Shown in pieces: positions 1 through 7,049 of a stretch of 9,791 nt of DNA (position 1 is its first letter; the number at the start of each line of letters is the position of its first letter). The notes below the pieces were generated by a model. The model was not told the origin of the DNA. It searched no databases and worked only from the letters and a program-made list of their open reading frames with translations. A program made the position numbers and the translations under genes. This DNA is from Desulfovibrionales bacterium (GTDB taxonomy: Bacteria; Desulfobacterota; Desulfovibrionia; Desulfovibrionales; Desulfomicrobiaceae). The stretch spans positions 1 through 9,791 of the forward strand of contig JAAYGZ010000153.1 in NCBI GenBank assembly GCA_012727515.1. Direction: 5' to 3'.

Positions 1-49
1 ATTTATTTGGAAAATATATTTCTGGCCAAACTGGTGAAAACGTTACTGG

Positions 50-65
50 TGGCATGAGCCTTGCT
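50..65 (+). promoter_or_regulatory. Probable sigma-54 (RpoN) promoter of the response regulator/TauE operon
   Basis: The sequence TGGCATGAGCCTTGCT matches the sigma-54 consensus TGGCACG-N4-TTGCW at all but one fixed position (T for C at position 6). The essential GG (51-52) and GC (63-64) are separated by exactly 10 nt. The expected transcription start is about 12 nt past the GC, near position 76. That leaves a leader of about 48 nt before the GTG start at 124, with the ribosome binding site at 112-118. The bases upstream (1-49) are AT-rich and contain a TTTGG-N15-CCAAA dyad (6-30); activator sites would mostly lie outside the window. An NtrC-family activator is encoded at 4647-5975. Confidence 0.75.
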
Positions 66-123
66 TTTACCGGTCTATCGCAGTCGTGCCAGGATAATCG
101 CGACTCGTGGGAAGGAGGACCAT

Positions 124-555
124 GTGACCGAAGCCAATATCCTGCTTGTAGATGATGACGCGCAGTTTTGTGCCATTCTGAAAAAGCGCCTGACCGTGCG
201 TGATATGGAAATTTTTTTGGCAAGCAGTGGTGATGAGGCATTGCAGCAACTGGCCGTGCATGACGAAATCGAAGTGATTATTCTCGATGTTAACATGCCC
301 GGACGCAATGGCATGGAAATGCTGCAGATTTTTAAGCAGCGCTATCCATTGGTTGAAGTGATTATGCTTACTGGTCACGCTACGCTGGAGTCTGCCATTG
401 ATGGAATGCGCCTGGGAGCTTTTGACTACCTGATCAAGCCCTGCGCCATTGATGTCCTGGTACGTAAGGTCATGGAGGCTGTGGATAAGAAACGGCGGCA
501 TGAAGAAAAAATTGTTGATGCCAAGGTGCGGGAAATGGCCTCGCGTCTCCAATAG
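124..555 (+). CDS. Single-domain (CheY/Spo0F-like) response regulator
   Basis: This is a 143-aa protein made only of a receiver domain with a short charged C-terminal tail. The acidic pocket is D10-D12 in the strand ILLVDDD, the phosphoacceptor is D55 in VIILDVNMPG, the conserved threonine is T83 in MLTGH and the lysine is K105 in LIKP. No DNA-binding or enzymatic output domain follows. It is expected to work in the cytosol by passing on phosphate or by binding a protein. I chose the GTG at 124 because AAGGAGG (112-118) lies 5 nt upstream and the receiver strand beta-1 begins at once; the frame is open upstream to TTG 61 but that stretch has no domain and overlaps the sigma-54 promoter. It is the first gene of the operon, 15 nt before the next regulator. 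The cognate kinase could be the one at 3125-4624 or one outside the window. The fold is certain; the pathway is unknown. Confidence 0.93.
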   Translation: MTEANILLVDDDAQFCAILKKRLTVRDMEIFLASSGDEALQQLAVHDEIEVIILDVNMPGRNGMEMLQIFKQRYPLVEVIMLTGHATLESAIDGMRLGAFDYLIKPCAIDVLVRKVMEAVDKKRRHEEKIVDAKVREMASRLQ

Positions 556-570
556 ACAAGGATAATTGCC

Positions 571-993
571 ATGGATGATCCTGCCGCCACTCCCATTGCA
601 GTATTGCTCATAGACGATGAACTTCTGTTTCGGGAAACCATGGCCAAGCGTCTGCGCAAGCGTTCCTTTACCGTGCATCAGGCAGGATCAGGCCTTGAAG
701 GCCTGCGCATTGTGCACACAACACCTATTGATGTGATTATCCTTGATGTGCGTATGCCTGGCATGGATGGTCTGCAAACCCTGCGCGAACTGCGCATGAC
801 CTTTCCCCGGATACCAGTGATTATGCTTACAGGTCATGGGGATTCAGATGCGGTTATTTCAGGCATGTCCATGGGGGCTTTTGAATATCTGGCCAAGCCA
901 GCAGACCTGAATGAATTACTTGCAGTGATCCGGGTCGCAGCAACCCGGAGTCAACGTGGCAGAGGAAAAAGCGGACAACCCGCAACATCATAG
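571..993 (+). CDS. Single-domain response regulator, second copy
   Basis: This 140-aa protein is again a lone receiver domain. It has the acidic pocket D15-D16-E17 (LLIDDE), phosphoacceptor D59 in VIILDVRMPG, T87 in MLTGHG and K109 in LAKP. The C-terminal 15 residues are basic and polar (SQRGRGKSGQPATS) and look disordered. The start ATG has AAGGA (558-562) 8 nt upstream. It resembles the preceding regulator closely (ILDV-MPG, VIMLTGH, MGAF/LGAF-Y-KP), so the pair may come from duplication or belong to one phosphorelay. The gene ends 38 nt before the preferred start of the permease gene. Having two outputless receivers ahead of a transporter suggests signalling by protein contact or phosphate shuttling, not direct transcription control; that is inference. 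Confidence 0.93.
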   Translation: MDDPAATPIAVLLIDDELLFRETMAKRLRKRSFTVHQAGSGLEGLRIVHTTPIDVIILDVRMPGMDGLQTLRELRMTFPRIPVIMLTGHGDSDAVISGMSMGAFEYLAKPADLNELLAVIRVAATRSQRGRGKSGQPATS

Positions 994-1031
994 TGAAACG
1001 AGATTTGCATAAACGAGGAGGGGAAAGACGT

Positions 1032-2309
1032 ATGGGTTTTTTTAAAGATTGGGGTTCTTTTATGCTGGAGGGCTCGCGGTCCTTTGCACGGTGGGAAGTG
1101 GAAAATGCCCGCATTATCCTGGGCGATAAAAAACGGATTTGGCTGTTGGCCCTGTTGCTTATTCCGTGTATTCTCGGGGGCTGGGCCTTTGCTGATGAAA
1201 TTGGCAGAGCACTGCCCAGCGCCATTGGCGGTAAAGAAGCGTACAGTCCGTCCTACTACAGTATATTCATCTTTTTAGTCTCTATTTTTGTTGGCGTGGG
1301 TGCAGGACTTATTTCCGGCTGTATCGGGGCGGGCGGTGGTTTTATCATTGCTCCGGCCCTGATGAGTGCGGGCGTTAAAGGTATTCTGGCTGTTGGTACG
1401 GATTTGTTTCACATTTTTGCCAAGGCCATTATGGGTTCGGTACTGCACCGGAAAATGGGGAATGTCTCAGTGCCCCTGGCAGCTGTCTTTCTGATCGGCG
1501 CTATTATTGGCACCACTGTGGGCGCGGGTATTAACCGCATGTTGTACAATATCAACCCGGTTTTAAGTGATGCGTTCATCACAACAGTCTATACAGTTAT
1601 GCTTGGTTTTCTGGGATTTTACGGCATGTATGACTATTTCAGCGCCAAGAAAGCCGGTGTCAAGGGTGGTGCTCATGACACCCAGGAAGGCGCAGGCATG
1701 ACAGGTATTGCCCAGAAGCTGCAGGCCATTAATCTGCCGCCCATGGTGACTTTTGACCAGGGCCTGATTCCTGGTGGCCGCAAGATTTCCTGGTTGTTTC
1801 TGGTGCTTTCCGGTGTTCTGGTTGGAATGGCTGCCGGTATCATGGGTGTGGGTGGTGGATTTCTGACCTTCCCCATTTTTGTTTATATTCTGGGCGTATC
1901 ATCCCTGACCACTGTGGGCACGGATATTTTTCAGATCGTTTTTACTGCCGGCTATGGTGCGATCACCCAGTACGCCATTTATGGCTTTATTTTTTACACC
2001 CTGGCCATGGGTATGCTGCTTGGCTCGCTCATTGGTATCCAGATTGGTGCCTTGGTGACCAAGGTTGTGCCTGGCATTACCATTCGCGGATTTTTCGCTA
2101 TTTCCGTTATGGCTGGTTTTGTGAACCGGTTTTTTGCCCTGCCCAAGAAACTGGTGAGCATGGAGATGCTGCCCGCATCCATGGCTGGCATGGCCAAAAC
2201 CATGGATACAGTTGGTATGTATCTGTTCTTCATCGTTATTGCCCTTTTTGGTATCTGGGTTTTTGGGGCATTTTTCGGGAATATCAAGAAGCTCAAAGGG
2301 GAGGCCTAA
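1032..2309 (+). CDS. TauE/SafE-family (DUF81) sulfite/organic-anion exporter
   Basis: This 425-aa polytopic inner-membrane protein shows the internal repeat typical of TauE/SafE permeases. The first half carries GLISGCIGAGGGFIIAPAL (about 92-110) followed by VGTDLFHIFAKA. The second half carries GMAAGIMGVGGGFLTFPIF (about 265-283) followed by VGTDIFQIVFTA. Eight or so hydrophobic segments are visible, the first at about 37-54 and the last at about 396-415. A hydrophilic loop at about 204-250 joins the halves. Family members move sulfite, sulfoacetate or related anions out of the cell; the substrate here is not readable from sequence. I chose ATG 1032 because AGGAGG (1016-1021) lies 10 nt upstream. 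An in-frame GTG at 993 would overlap the previous stop but has no comparable ribosome binding site. The gene lies 3 nt before the two-TM protein gene and is presumably translated with it. Confidence 0.9.
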   Translation: MGFFKDWGSFMLEGSRSFARWEVENARIILGDKKRIWLLALLLIPCILGGWAFADEIGRALPSAIGGKEAYSPSYYSIFIFLVSIFVGVGAGLISGCIGAGGGFIIAPALMSAGVKGILAVGTDLFHIFAKAIMGSVLHRKMGNVSVPLAAVFLIGAIIGTTVGAGINRMLYNINPVLSDAFITTVYTVMLGFLGFYGMYDYFSAKKAGVKGGAHDTQEGAGMTGIAQKLQAINLPPMVTFDQGLIPGGRKISWLFLVLSGVLVGMAAGIMGVGGGFLTFPIFVYILGVSSLTTVGTDIFQIVFTAGYGAITQYAIYGFIFYTLAMGMLLGSLIGIQIGALVTKVVPGITIRGFFAISVMAGFVNRFFALPKKLVSMEMLPASMAGMAKTMDTVGMYLFFIVIALFGIWVFGAFFGNIKKLKGEA

Positions 2310-2312
2310 TCC

Positions 2313-3014
2313 ATGATTCACAATAAAAAAGACTTTGGCGGGGGCATTGCCCTGCTGGTTGTCTTCTTCATAGTCCTTTTTCTTATGTTTCAGCCTCTTT
2401 TTGACGGGCATAATGCCATGGCCTATCTGGACAACCTGTATAACTCCATTTCCAAGGGCTCTGCCCATTATGTTGATGACTTAAAACAGGAAGCCCAGGG
2501 CGTGTCCGGATATCAGATTGATGTGACCATGAGCCTGGACGATGAAGCTCAGGCCGCTGACAGCATTGCCCTGATCACAGCAGCCGGCGCCACAGCCACA
2601 GCAGATGGGAAAAATCTGACTGTGCAGGGCGATTATGTGGCTATCCTGAATGCGTGTCTGGATGATGCAGACAAGATGTACAATAATGATGGCGCAGCAC
2701 TGAAGGCCAAATATCCGGACTATGAAGGCAAGGATGACCGCCAGGCCCTGTATAACTGGTACAAGGTGCTGGGAGGTTTTGATAAGGAACTCAAAAAGCA
2801 GGAAGCCTTTGCCCAGGCCAAGGTTGCTTTTAATGTCAATGCCAAAGTCGTGGAAACAGCCTATAATTATTACAAGGTTGTGCCTGAGCAGATTAAGAAC
2901 AAGGTGGGCATTGTCTCCTTTTCTCTGATCTTCTACGTTGTCTATACCATGTGGTACGGGTTTGCCATTCTCTTTGTCTTTGAAGGCTGGGGACTCAAAA
3001 TCAGCGGACACTAA
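2313..3014 (+). CDS. Conserved-looking membrane protein with two TM segments and an extracytoplasmic domain
   Basis: I do not recognise a named family in this 233-aa protein. It has a short cytoplasmic N-terminus, a TM segment at about 10-28, a hydrophilic region at about 30-197, and a second TM segment at about 200-224 ending in WGLKISGH. The middle region is rich in Ala, Asp and Lys and holds a likely coiled or helical stretch (about 145-195). It has a single cysteine (C115) and is expected to face the periplasm. The ATG follows the permease stop by 3 nt and has AAGGGGAGG (2296-2304) upstream, inside the end of the permease gene, so translation is probably coupled. It is the last gene before a strong terminator. 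Its place suggests an accessory subunit or periplasmic sensor for the permease; this is inference only. Confidence 0.85.
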   Translation: MIHNKKDFGGGIALLVVFFIVLFLMFQPLFDGHNAMAYLDNLYNSISKGSAHYVDDLKQEAQGVSGYQIDVTMSLDDEAQAADSIALITAAGATATADGKNLTVQGDYVAILNACLDDADKMYNNDGAALKAKYPDYEGKDDRQALYNWYKVLGGFDKELKKQEAFAQAKVAFNVNAKVVETAYNYYKVVPEQIKNKVGIVSFSLIFYVVYTMWYGFAILFVFEGWGLKISGH

Positions 3015-3043
3015 GTCACATAATTTAATAGTCTTAAACATGC

Positions 3044-3073
3044 AGCGCGGTCCGGTCTGGGCCGCGCTTTTTT
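3044..3073 (+). terminator. Strong intrinsic terminator of the TauE operon
   Basis: The arms AGCGCGGTCC (3044-3053) and GGGCCGCGCT (3059-3068) form a 10-bp stem with one G-U wobble and a 5-nt loop. Six T follow at 3068-3073. It lies 30 nt after the stop codon of the two-TM protein. It isolates the operon from the histidine kinase gene, whose ATG is 51 nt further on. Confidence 0.93.
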
Positions 3074-3124
3074 ATTTGGTCCTGTGCCAAGTCTCTGCTA
3101 GGCAGGCTCGCACACGGGGGCACT

Positions 3125-4624
3125 ATGAACTTAGCACAGTATTACAATACCGTTATTGATTTAAGCCACGGCGTGGTGGTGACGCTGGACGAAACAGGGC
3201 GCATTATTCATGGCAACAGCCTGTTTGAGCAGGTCAGCGGCTACCAATTACAGGAACTGGCCGGGCAAAACTGGTTTTCCACCTTTGTGCTGCCACAACA
3301 CCAGGACGCCTCACGGGCTGCCTTTGCAGATATTGTGGCCCAGGACAGGTTGTGCACAACAAAATCAAGCCTTGTGGATCGCTCTGGCCGGCGCATTTTT
3401 GTGAATTGGAATGTTCAGCCCATGCGTACCTCGAGCGGCGATCTGCTTTGTGTGCTCTGCGTGGGCGTGGATGTGACCGAACACATTGAACGCCAGCAGG
3501 TTCTGCGTCATGAGCACGCCAGGTTAGTGGCAATGAATAAGGAACTCAGCTGCCTGCACGCCATGAATCGTCTGGTGGCGGATATGGAAAGCACCTTGCC
3601 TGACCTGTTGCAGCAGATCCTGACCATTATACCCCCGGCCTTTCAGTTTCCTGAAGCCACGGGAGTGTGCCTGACTCTTGATGGGCAGCGCATTATTGAA
3701 GGCCCGTACAATCAAGATGCTGCCTGCCGCATGAAAGAAGAAGTTCTGGCGCATACAGTCAAGCGCGGGCATTTGCATGTTTCCCTGACTGGGTGCACGG
3801 ACAATGGGTTGCCCCGGACATTTCTGGCCACAGAGCGCGAACTCCTTGGAGCGCTGGCCAAGCATGTCGGCGGGATTATTGCGCGTCGGGAAACCCTGTC
3901 CACCAAACGTAATCTGGAACGTCAGCTGCAACACGCAGACCGCCTGGCCAAAATTGGTCAACTGGCTGCTGGCGTTGCTCATGAATTAAATGAACCGCTG
4001 GCCAATATCCTGGGCTTTGCACAGCTGGCCTGCCAGGCTCCGGATCTGCCCCGGCAGGTTGCGCACGACGTGGAGCGCATTATTAAATCTGCTTTACACA
4101 GTCGTGAAATCATCAAGAAACTGATGTTTTTCAGCCGCCAGGTGCCCTTGCAGAAAACGCTGGTTGATCTGAATCAGATTGTCCGCGATTCTGTGTATTT
4201 CACGGAAATGAGTTCCTCGCGAGCCAAAGCAGAGGTGCGGCTGGAGCTGGATTCAGCGTTACCGCCTATTATGGGCGATCCCCAGCATCTGAAACAAGTG
4301 GTTGTTAATATAGTCATTAATGCCATTCATGCCATGCCACACGGTGGGCATGTGTGTGTTCAGACCGCATCGTTTAAGGATGATGTGTATCTGGTTGTTG
4401 AAGACACTGGCGTGGGTATGAGTCCGGAAGTTTTGCGCCAGATTTTTACCCCATTTTTCACCACCAAGGATGTGGATCAGGGCACTGGCCTGGGCCTGGC
4501 CGTGGTACACGGGATAATTGCAGCGCATGGCGGGGTCATTGACGTGCAGAGTACGCCTGGCCAGGGCACACGCATGGAGATTGTTTTTCCCTGTCAGGCC
4601 ACTGCGCCAGGCCAGGACGCATAA
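3125..4624 (+). CDS. Soluble PAS-domain sensor histidine kinase
   Basis: This 499-aa kinase has no TM segment and so is probably cytosolic. In order it shows a PAS domain with PAC tail (about 5-125, ending VGVDVTEHIERQ), a GAF-like region (about 140-256, low confidence), a short coiled linker (255-275), a HisKA domain with H286 in AAGVAHELNEP, and an HATPase_c domain. The latter has the N box (N395, N399), G1 (D427-T-G429), F box (FTPFFTTK, 441-448) and G2 (GTGLGL, 453-458). All catalytic motifs are intact. The sensory half holds several cysteines (C77, C109, C112, C143, C182, C201, C224), which could suit redox or metal sensing, but none forms a clear site. The ATG is the first in frame, directly before the PAS domain, though its upstream GGGGG is a weak ribosome binding site. 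The NtrC-type regulator gene follows 22 nt later and is the evident partner. No convincing sigma-70 promoter is visible in 3074-3124. Confidence 0.93.
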   Translation: MNLAQYYNTVIDLSHGVVVTLDETGRIIHGNSLFEQVSGYQLQELAGQNWFSTFVLPQHQDASRAAFADIVAQDRLCTTKSSLVDRSGRRIFVNWNVQPMRTSSGDLLCVLCVGVDVTEHIERQQVLRHEHARLVAMNKELSCLHAMNRLVADMESTLPDLLQQILTIIPPAFQFPEATGVCLTLDGQRIIEGPYNQDAACRMKEEVLAHTVKRGHLHVSLTGCTDNGLPRTFLATERELLGALAKHVGGIIARRETLSTKRNLERQLQHADRLAKIGQLAAGVAHELNEPLANILGFAQLACQAPDLPRQVAHDVERIIKSALHSREIIKKLMFFSRQVPLQKTLVDLNQIVRDSVYFTEMSSSRAKAEVRLELDSALPPIMGDPQHLKQVVVNIVINAIHAMPHGGHVCVQTASFKDDVYLVVEDTGVGMSPEVLRQIFTPFFTTKDVDQGTGLGLAVVHGIIAAHGGVIDVQSTPGQGTRMEIVFPCQATAPGQDA

Positions 4625-4633
4625 GGACGCATA
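4614..4633 (+). repeat. Perfect 10-bp tandem duplication across the kinase stop codon
   Basis: AGGACGCATA occurs twice back to back (4614-4623 and 4624-4633). The TAA stop of the kinase gene (4622-4624) sits on the junction. The second copy lies in the spacer before the ribosome binding site AAGGAAG (4636-4642) of the regulator gene. It looks like a replication slippage product. Confidence 0.9.
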
Positions 4634-4646
4634 GTAAGGAAGCAGT

Positions 4647-5975
4647 ATGTCCGAAGAATCAATCCAGATTTTAGCAGTGGATGACAGTCCGGCAACCCTG
4701 GAAGTCATTGCCCGTCATCTGCGGGGAGCCGGGTACACAGTTTTTACCTGTGGCAGCGTGGAAGAAGCCGGGACGTTTTTAGATGAACACAGTGTGGATC
4801 TGGTAATCACTGACTATAAAATGCCGCATTCCACGGGCCTGGATCTGATCAGGTACGTGCGCGACCATTTCAAGGACACAGAGATCATCATGATCACGGG
4901 CTATCCTTCCATTGCCGGAGCAGTGGAAGCAATCCGCGACGGGGCAGGAGAATATCTGGCCAAGCCGTTTACTGGCGAGGAACTGCTGACTGTGGTGGCC
5001 AAAATTATTGACACCCAGGCTCGCAGACGCCTGGCGCAGACAGAGGCCCTGGATTTAAGCTCTTACGGCATTATTGGCCAGAGTCCGGATATGCTGCAGG
5101 TCTTCAGTCTGATTAAAAAAGCATCTCAGACCAATGCTAATGTCTTTATTTCCGGAGAAAGCGGTACAGGCAAGGAACTGGTGGCCAGGGCTGTGCATTA
5201 CAACAGCGACCGCAGGGCATCGGCCTTTGTCCCTGTCAATTGTACAGCCATTCCGGATACATTGCTGGAAAGTGAATTATTTGGCCATGTCAAAGGAGCC
5301 TTTACCGGAGCCAAGGAAAGCCGGGCCGGATTTTTTGAAATTGCCAATGGCGGCACTATTTTTCTGGATGAAATCGGCGATGCCAGCCTGAATTTACAAG
5401 GGAAACTTTTGCGAGTCATGCAAAGCAAAGAATTTTGCATGGTTGGCTCGTCGCGCACGCGCACTGTGGATACGCGCATTATTGCCGCGACACATAAGGA
5501 TTTGCGCCAACTGGTGGACCAGGGCCTGTTTCGTGAGGATTTGTATTACCGTATTCATGTGCTGGAGATTTATATTCCGCCGCTGCACAGCAGAGGCGAT
5601 GATATAATGGCCCTGGCCATGCACTTTCTGCAGAAATTTGCCACAGAAATGAACCGGCCTGTGCCCTCATTCAGCGATGAGGCCCTGGTTGCCCTGACCC
5701 AGTATGCCTGGCCTGGCAATGTGCGGGAACTGGAAAACCTGGTGCAGCGCCTAGTGGTTATCAGTGATGAGCCGGTGATAGAAGTGCGTGATCTGCCTGA
5801 AGTCATGCGTTTTTCCATTGGCCGGGACCGCTTTGGGGAAAAAACCCTGGCAGAAGTAGAGGCCGAGCACATCCGCTATATTTTAGCCCGTACCGGGGAT
5901 AATAAAAGCCGGGCCGCTGAAATTTTAGGCATTGACCGCAAAACCCTGCGTGAAAAAATAAAACGCCTGGGATAG
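4647..5975 (+). CDS. NtrC-family sigma-54-dependent response regulator
   Basis: This 442-aa protein has the full three-domain plan. The receiver (about 5-123) carries D12-D13, phosphoacceptor D56 in VITDYKMP, T84 and K106. The AAA+ domain (about 140-370) carries Walker A GESGTGKE (170-177), the sigma-54 contact loop GAFTGA (217-222), Walker B TIFLDEIG (237-244), an arginine region FREDLYYR (295-302) and WPGNVREL (355-362). A Fis-type helix-turn-helix ends the protein (about 400-442, RAAEILGIDRKTLREKIK). Because GAFTGA is intact it should remodel sigma-54 RNA polymerase when phosphorylated. The gene starts 22 nt after the kinase gene, with AAGGAAG (4636-4642) as ribosome binding site, and the two should form one two-component system. 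The only good sigma-54 promoter in the window is at 50-65, upstream of the TauE operon, which makes that operon its likely target; this is inference. Confidence 0.96.
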   Translation: MSEESIQILAVDDSPATLEVIARHLRGAGYTVFTCGSVEEAGTFLDEHSVDLVITDYKMPHSTGLDLIRYVRDHFKDTEIIMITGYPSIAGAVEAIRDGAGEYLAKPFTGEELLTVVAKIIDTQARRRLAQTEALDLSSYGIIGQSPDMLQVFSLIKKASQTNANVFISGESGTGKELVARAVHYNSDRRASAFVPVNCTAIPDTLLESELFGHVKGAFTGAKESRAGFFEIANGGTIFLDEIGDASLNLQGKLLRVMQSKEFCMVGSSRTRTVDTRIIAATHKDLRQLVDQGLFREDLYYRIHVLEIYIPPLHSRGDDIMALAMHFLQKFATEMNRPVPSFSDEALVALTQYAWPGNVRELENLVQRLVVISDEPVIEVRDLPEVMRFSIGRDRFGEKTLAEVEAEHIRYILARTGDNKSRAAEILGIDRKTLREKIKRLG

Positions 5976-6185
5976 GCAGGAATAAGAAAACAGCACAGAC
6001 GCGACCGGCTGTGCTGCGCGTGCAGCCAGACCCTGGAGCAAATTTGCAATGACATCTTTTTTCGCGCTCTGCCTTATTTTACCACTGCGAGCGATAGCGG
6101 CTGCGACCAACGTGCGGCAGGCGGCAGGGTGAAGCTGTTTTGATGAGCGTGACAGGGTATGTCTGCGATAATCATGGTAATATAT
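5976..6185. other. Intergenic stretch between convergent genes, with one hairpin
   Basis: About 210 bp with no convincing gene. An 8-bp perfect stem is formed by CAGCACAG (5991-5998) and CTGTGCTG (6009-6016) with a 10-nt loop. It has no T-tract on the + strand but is followed by TTTTC when read on the minus strand, so it could be a backup terminator for minus-strand transcripts. A 10-bp palindrome GCAAATTTGC lies at 6038-6047. The short open frames here lack ribosome binding sites. Confidence 0.5.
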
Positions 6186-6215
6186 AAAAAAAGGGCGAAT
6201 TGCTTCGCCCCTTTT
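6186..6215. terminator. Bidirectional intrinsic terminator between convergent operons
   Basis: GGGCGAA (6193-6199) and TTCGCCC (6204-6210) form a 7-bp perfect stem with a 4-nt loop. Seven A lie to the left (6186-6192), giving a T7 tract for minus-strand transcripts. CTTTT (6211-6215) lies to the right and gives a weaker T tract for the + strand. It is 33 nt past the stop of the minus-strand gene ending at 6244 and about 217 nt past the regulator gene ending at 5975. Confidence 0.88.
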
Positions 6216-6243
6216 CTGATCAAATATTATACATCAATAAAAT

Positions 6244-7047
6244 CTACGACTTGAGCACCGTCTTATCCATCAGGATAACTGTACCAATGAGCGCGGCAAT
6301 AAAAAGCAGAATACCAAATCCGCCCAGCCCGCCGCTTTGGGCCTGGGCCTCAGGTGCTGCTTCTGTCTGGCTAGGGGCTGCTGCTTCTGCTGCCTCGGTT
6401 TCTGGAGCTGCGGCCTGTTCAATCTGAGCTTCTGGCTGAGCTTCAATCTGAGCTTCTGGCTGAACTTCTGGCTCTACCGGCTGTGCTTCTGGCTCTGCGG
6501 GAGCAACGGCATCTGCATCTTCAACTGCTGCAGGTGCTTCTGCTGTTTTACCCAGAATATGTCGGGCTGCCAAAGGCAGAAGATCAGGGTGTGTGCCAAT
6601 AAACGTCACTGCTGCTGTTGATCCGTCCACCACTGCGCCCAACAGGGCGGTCTGTCCTTTCATGACCGCATAAATAAGCTCTGGCTTGGCGCTCAGCACT
6701 ATTTCAGTGGTAGCCCAGATGGCTTCAGGATCAGTGCCCAGCACAACATAAAGGGGCAAGGTGGTATCAAGCTCAAGCCCGGACAAATCCGCACACTGGC
6801 CAAAGACTGCCGGGGCTGTGTACAGGGCAACCTGAGAATCAGCCAGGCCAAACAAACCAGCAGACACGCCCGTGATGGACGGATCAACCAGGATACCAGC
6901 CAGAGGCTTTTGCGCATAAATCTCCTGTTCAAGCACCACAAGCTGGTTTCCCAGGGTCAGGAGCTGCAGAACCTGGCCAGGGGTCGCGGCATGGGCTGCA
7001 CTGGCCAGGACAAAAAACATACTACACACGCACAACAGTTTTTTCAT
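6244..7047 (-). CDS. Exported, C-terminally membrane-anchored protein with Ala/Pro/Glu/Gln-rich linker
   Basis: I do not recognise a family for this 267-aa protein. It has a signal peptide (1-20, likely cut after SAAHA), a mainly hydrophobic/aliphatic domain at about 21-165, a low-complexity linker at about 166-238 made of AEPEAQ- and QPEAQIE-type repeats, a glycine-rich turn, and one TM segment at about 243-260 followed by DKTVLKS. The N-terminal domain therefore faces the periplasm and is tethered by a flexible linker. It has one cysteine in the mature domain (C85). The ATG has AAGGAAA just upstream (complement of 7054-7060), which lies inside the end of the preceding small Cys-rich gene, only 2 nt away, so translation is probably coupled. 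It is the last gene of the minus-strand operon and ends before the bidirectional terminator. The function is unknown. Confidence 0.82.
   Translation of the reverse strand: MKKLLCVCSMFFVLASAAHAATPGQVLQLLTLGNQLVVLEQEIYAQKPLAGILVDPSITGVSAGLFGLADSQVALYTAPAVFGQCADLSGLELDTTLPLYVVLGTDPEAIWATTEIVLSAKPELIYAVMKGQTALLGAVVDGSTAAVTFIGTHPDLLPLAARHILGKTAEAPAAVEDADAVAPAEPEAQPVEPEVQPEAQIEAQPEAQIEQAAAPETEAAEAAAPSQTEAAPEAQAQSGGLGGFGILLFIAALIGTVILMDKTVLKS
6420..6467. repeat. 24-bp tandem repeat, two copies, in the linker of the exported protein
   Basis: Two adjacent 24-bp units (6420-6443 and 6444-6467) differ at one base. They encode the QPEAQIEA-type repeat at about residues 194-209 of the minus-strand protein. 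The 24-bp unit keeps frame, so copy number could vary between strains. Confidence 0.85.
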
Positions 7048-7049
7048 GA

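Noticed and set aside
1..57. Open frame of 18 codons ending in TGA that could be the tail of an upstream gene
   Set aside because: It overlaps the strong sigma-54 promoter, is AT-rich and has no recognisable motif.
67..678. 203-codon minus-strand open frame opposite the two response regulators
   Set aside because: It is antisense to two intact receiver domains, and its His/Gln-rich translation is typical of a shadow frame.
993..1031. Upstream GTG start for the TauE/SafE permease, overlapping the previous stop
   Set aside because: The strong AGGAGG at 1016-1021 serves ATG 1032, and the 13 extra residues are basic and unlike a permease N-terminus.
5925..6110. 61-codon minus-strand frame reaching into the NtrC-type regulator gene
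   Set aside because: It overlaps the conserved helix-turn-helix coding end of the regulator and has no ribosome binding site. It could be a remnant or repeat, but nothing supports a gene.
6049..6132. 27-codon + strand frame resembling a signal peptide
   Set aside because: It has no ribosome binding site, nothing follows the hydrophobic part, and it lies between convergent genes.
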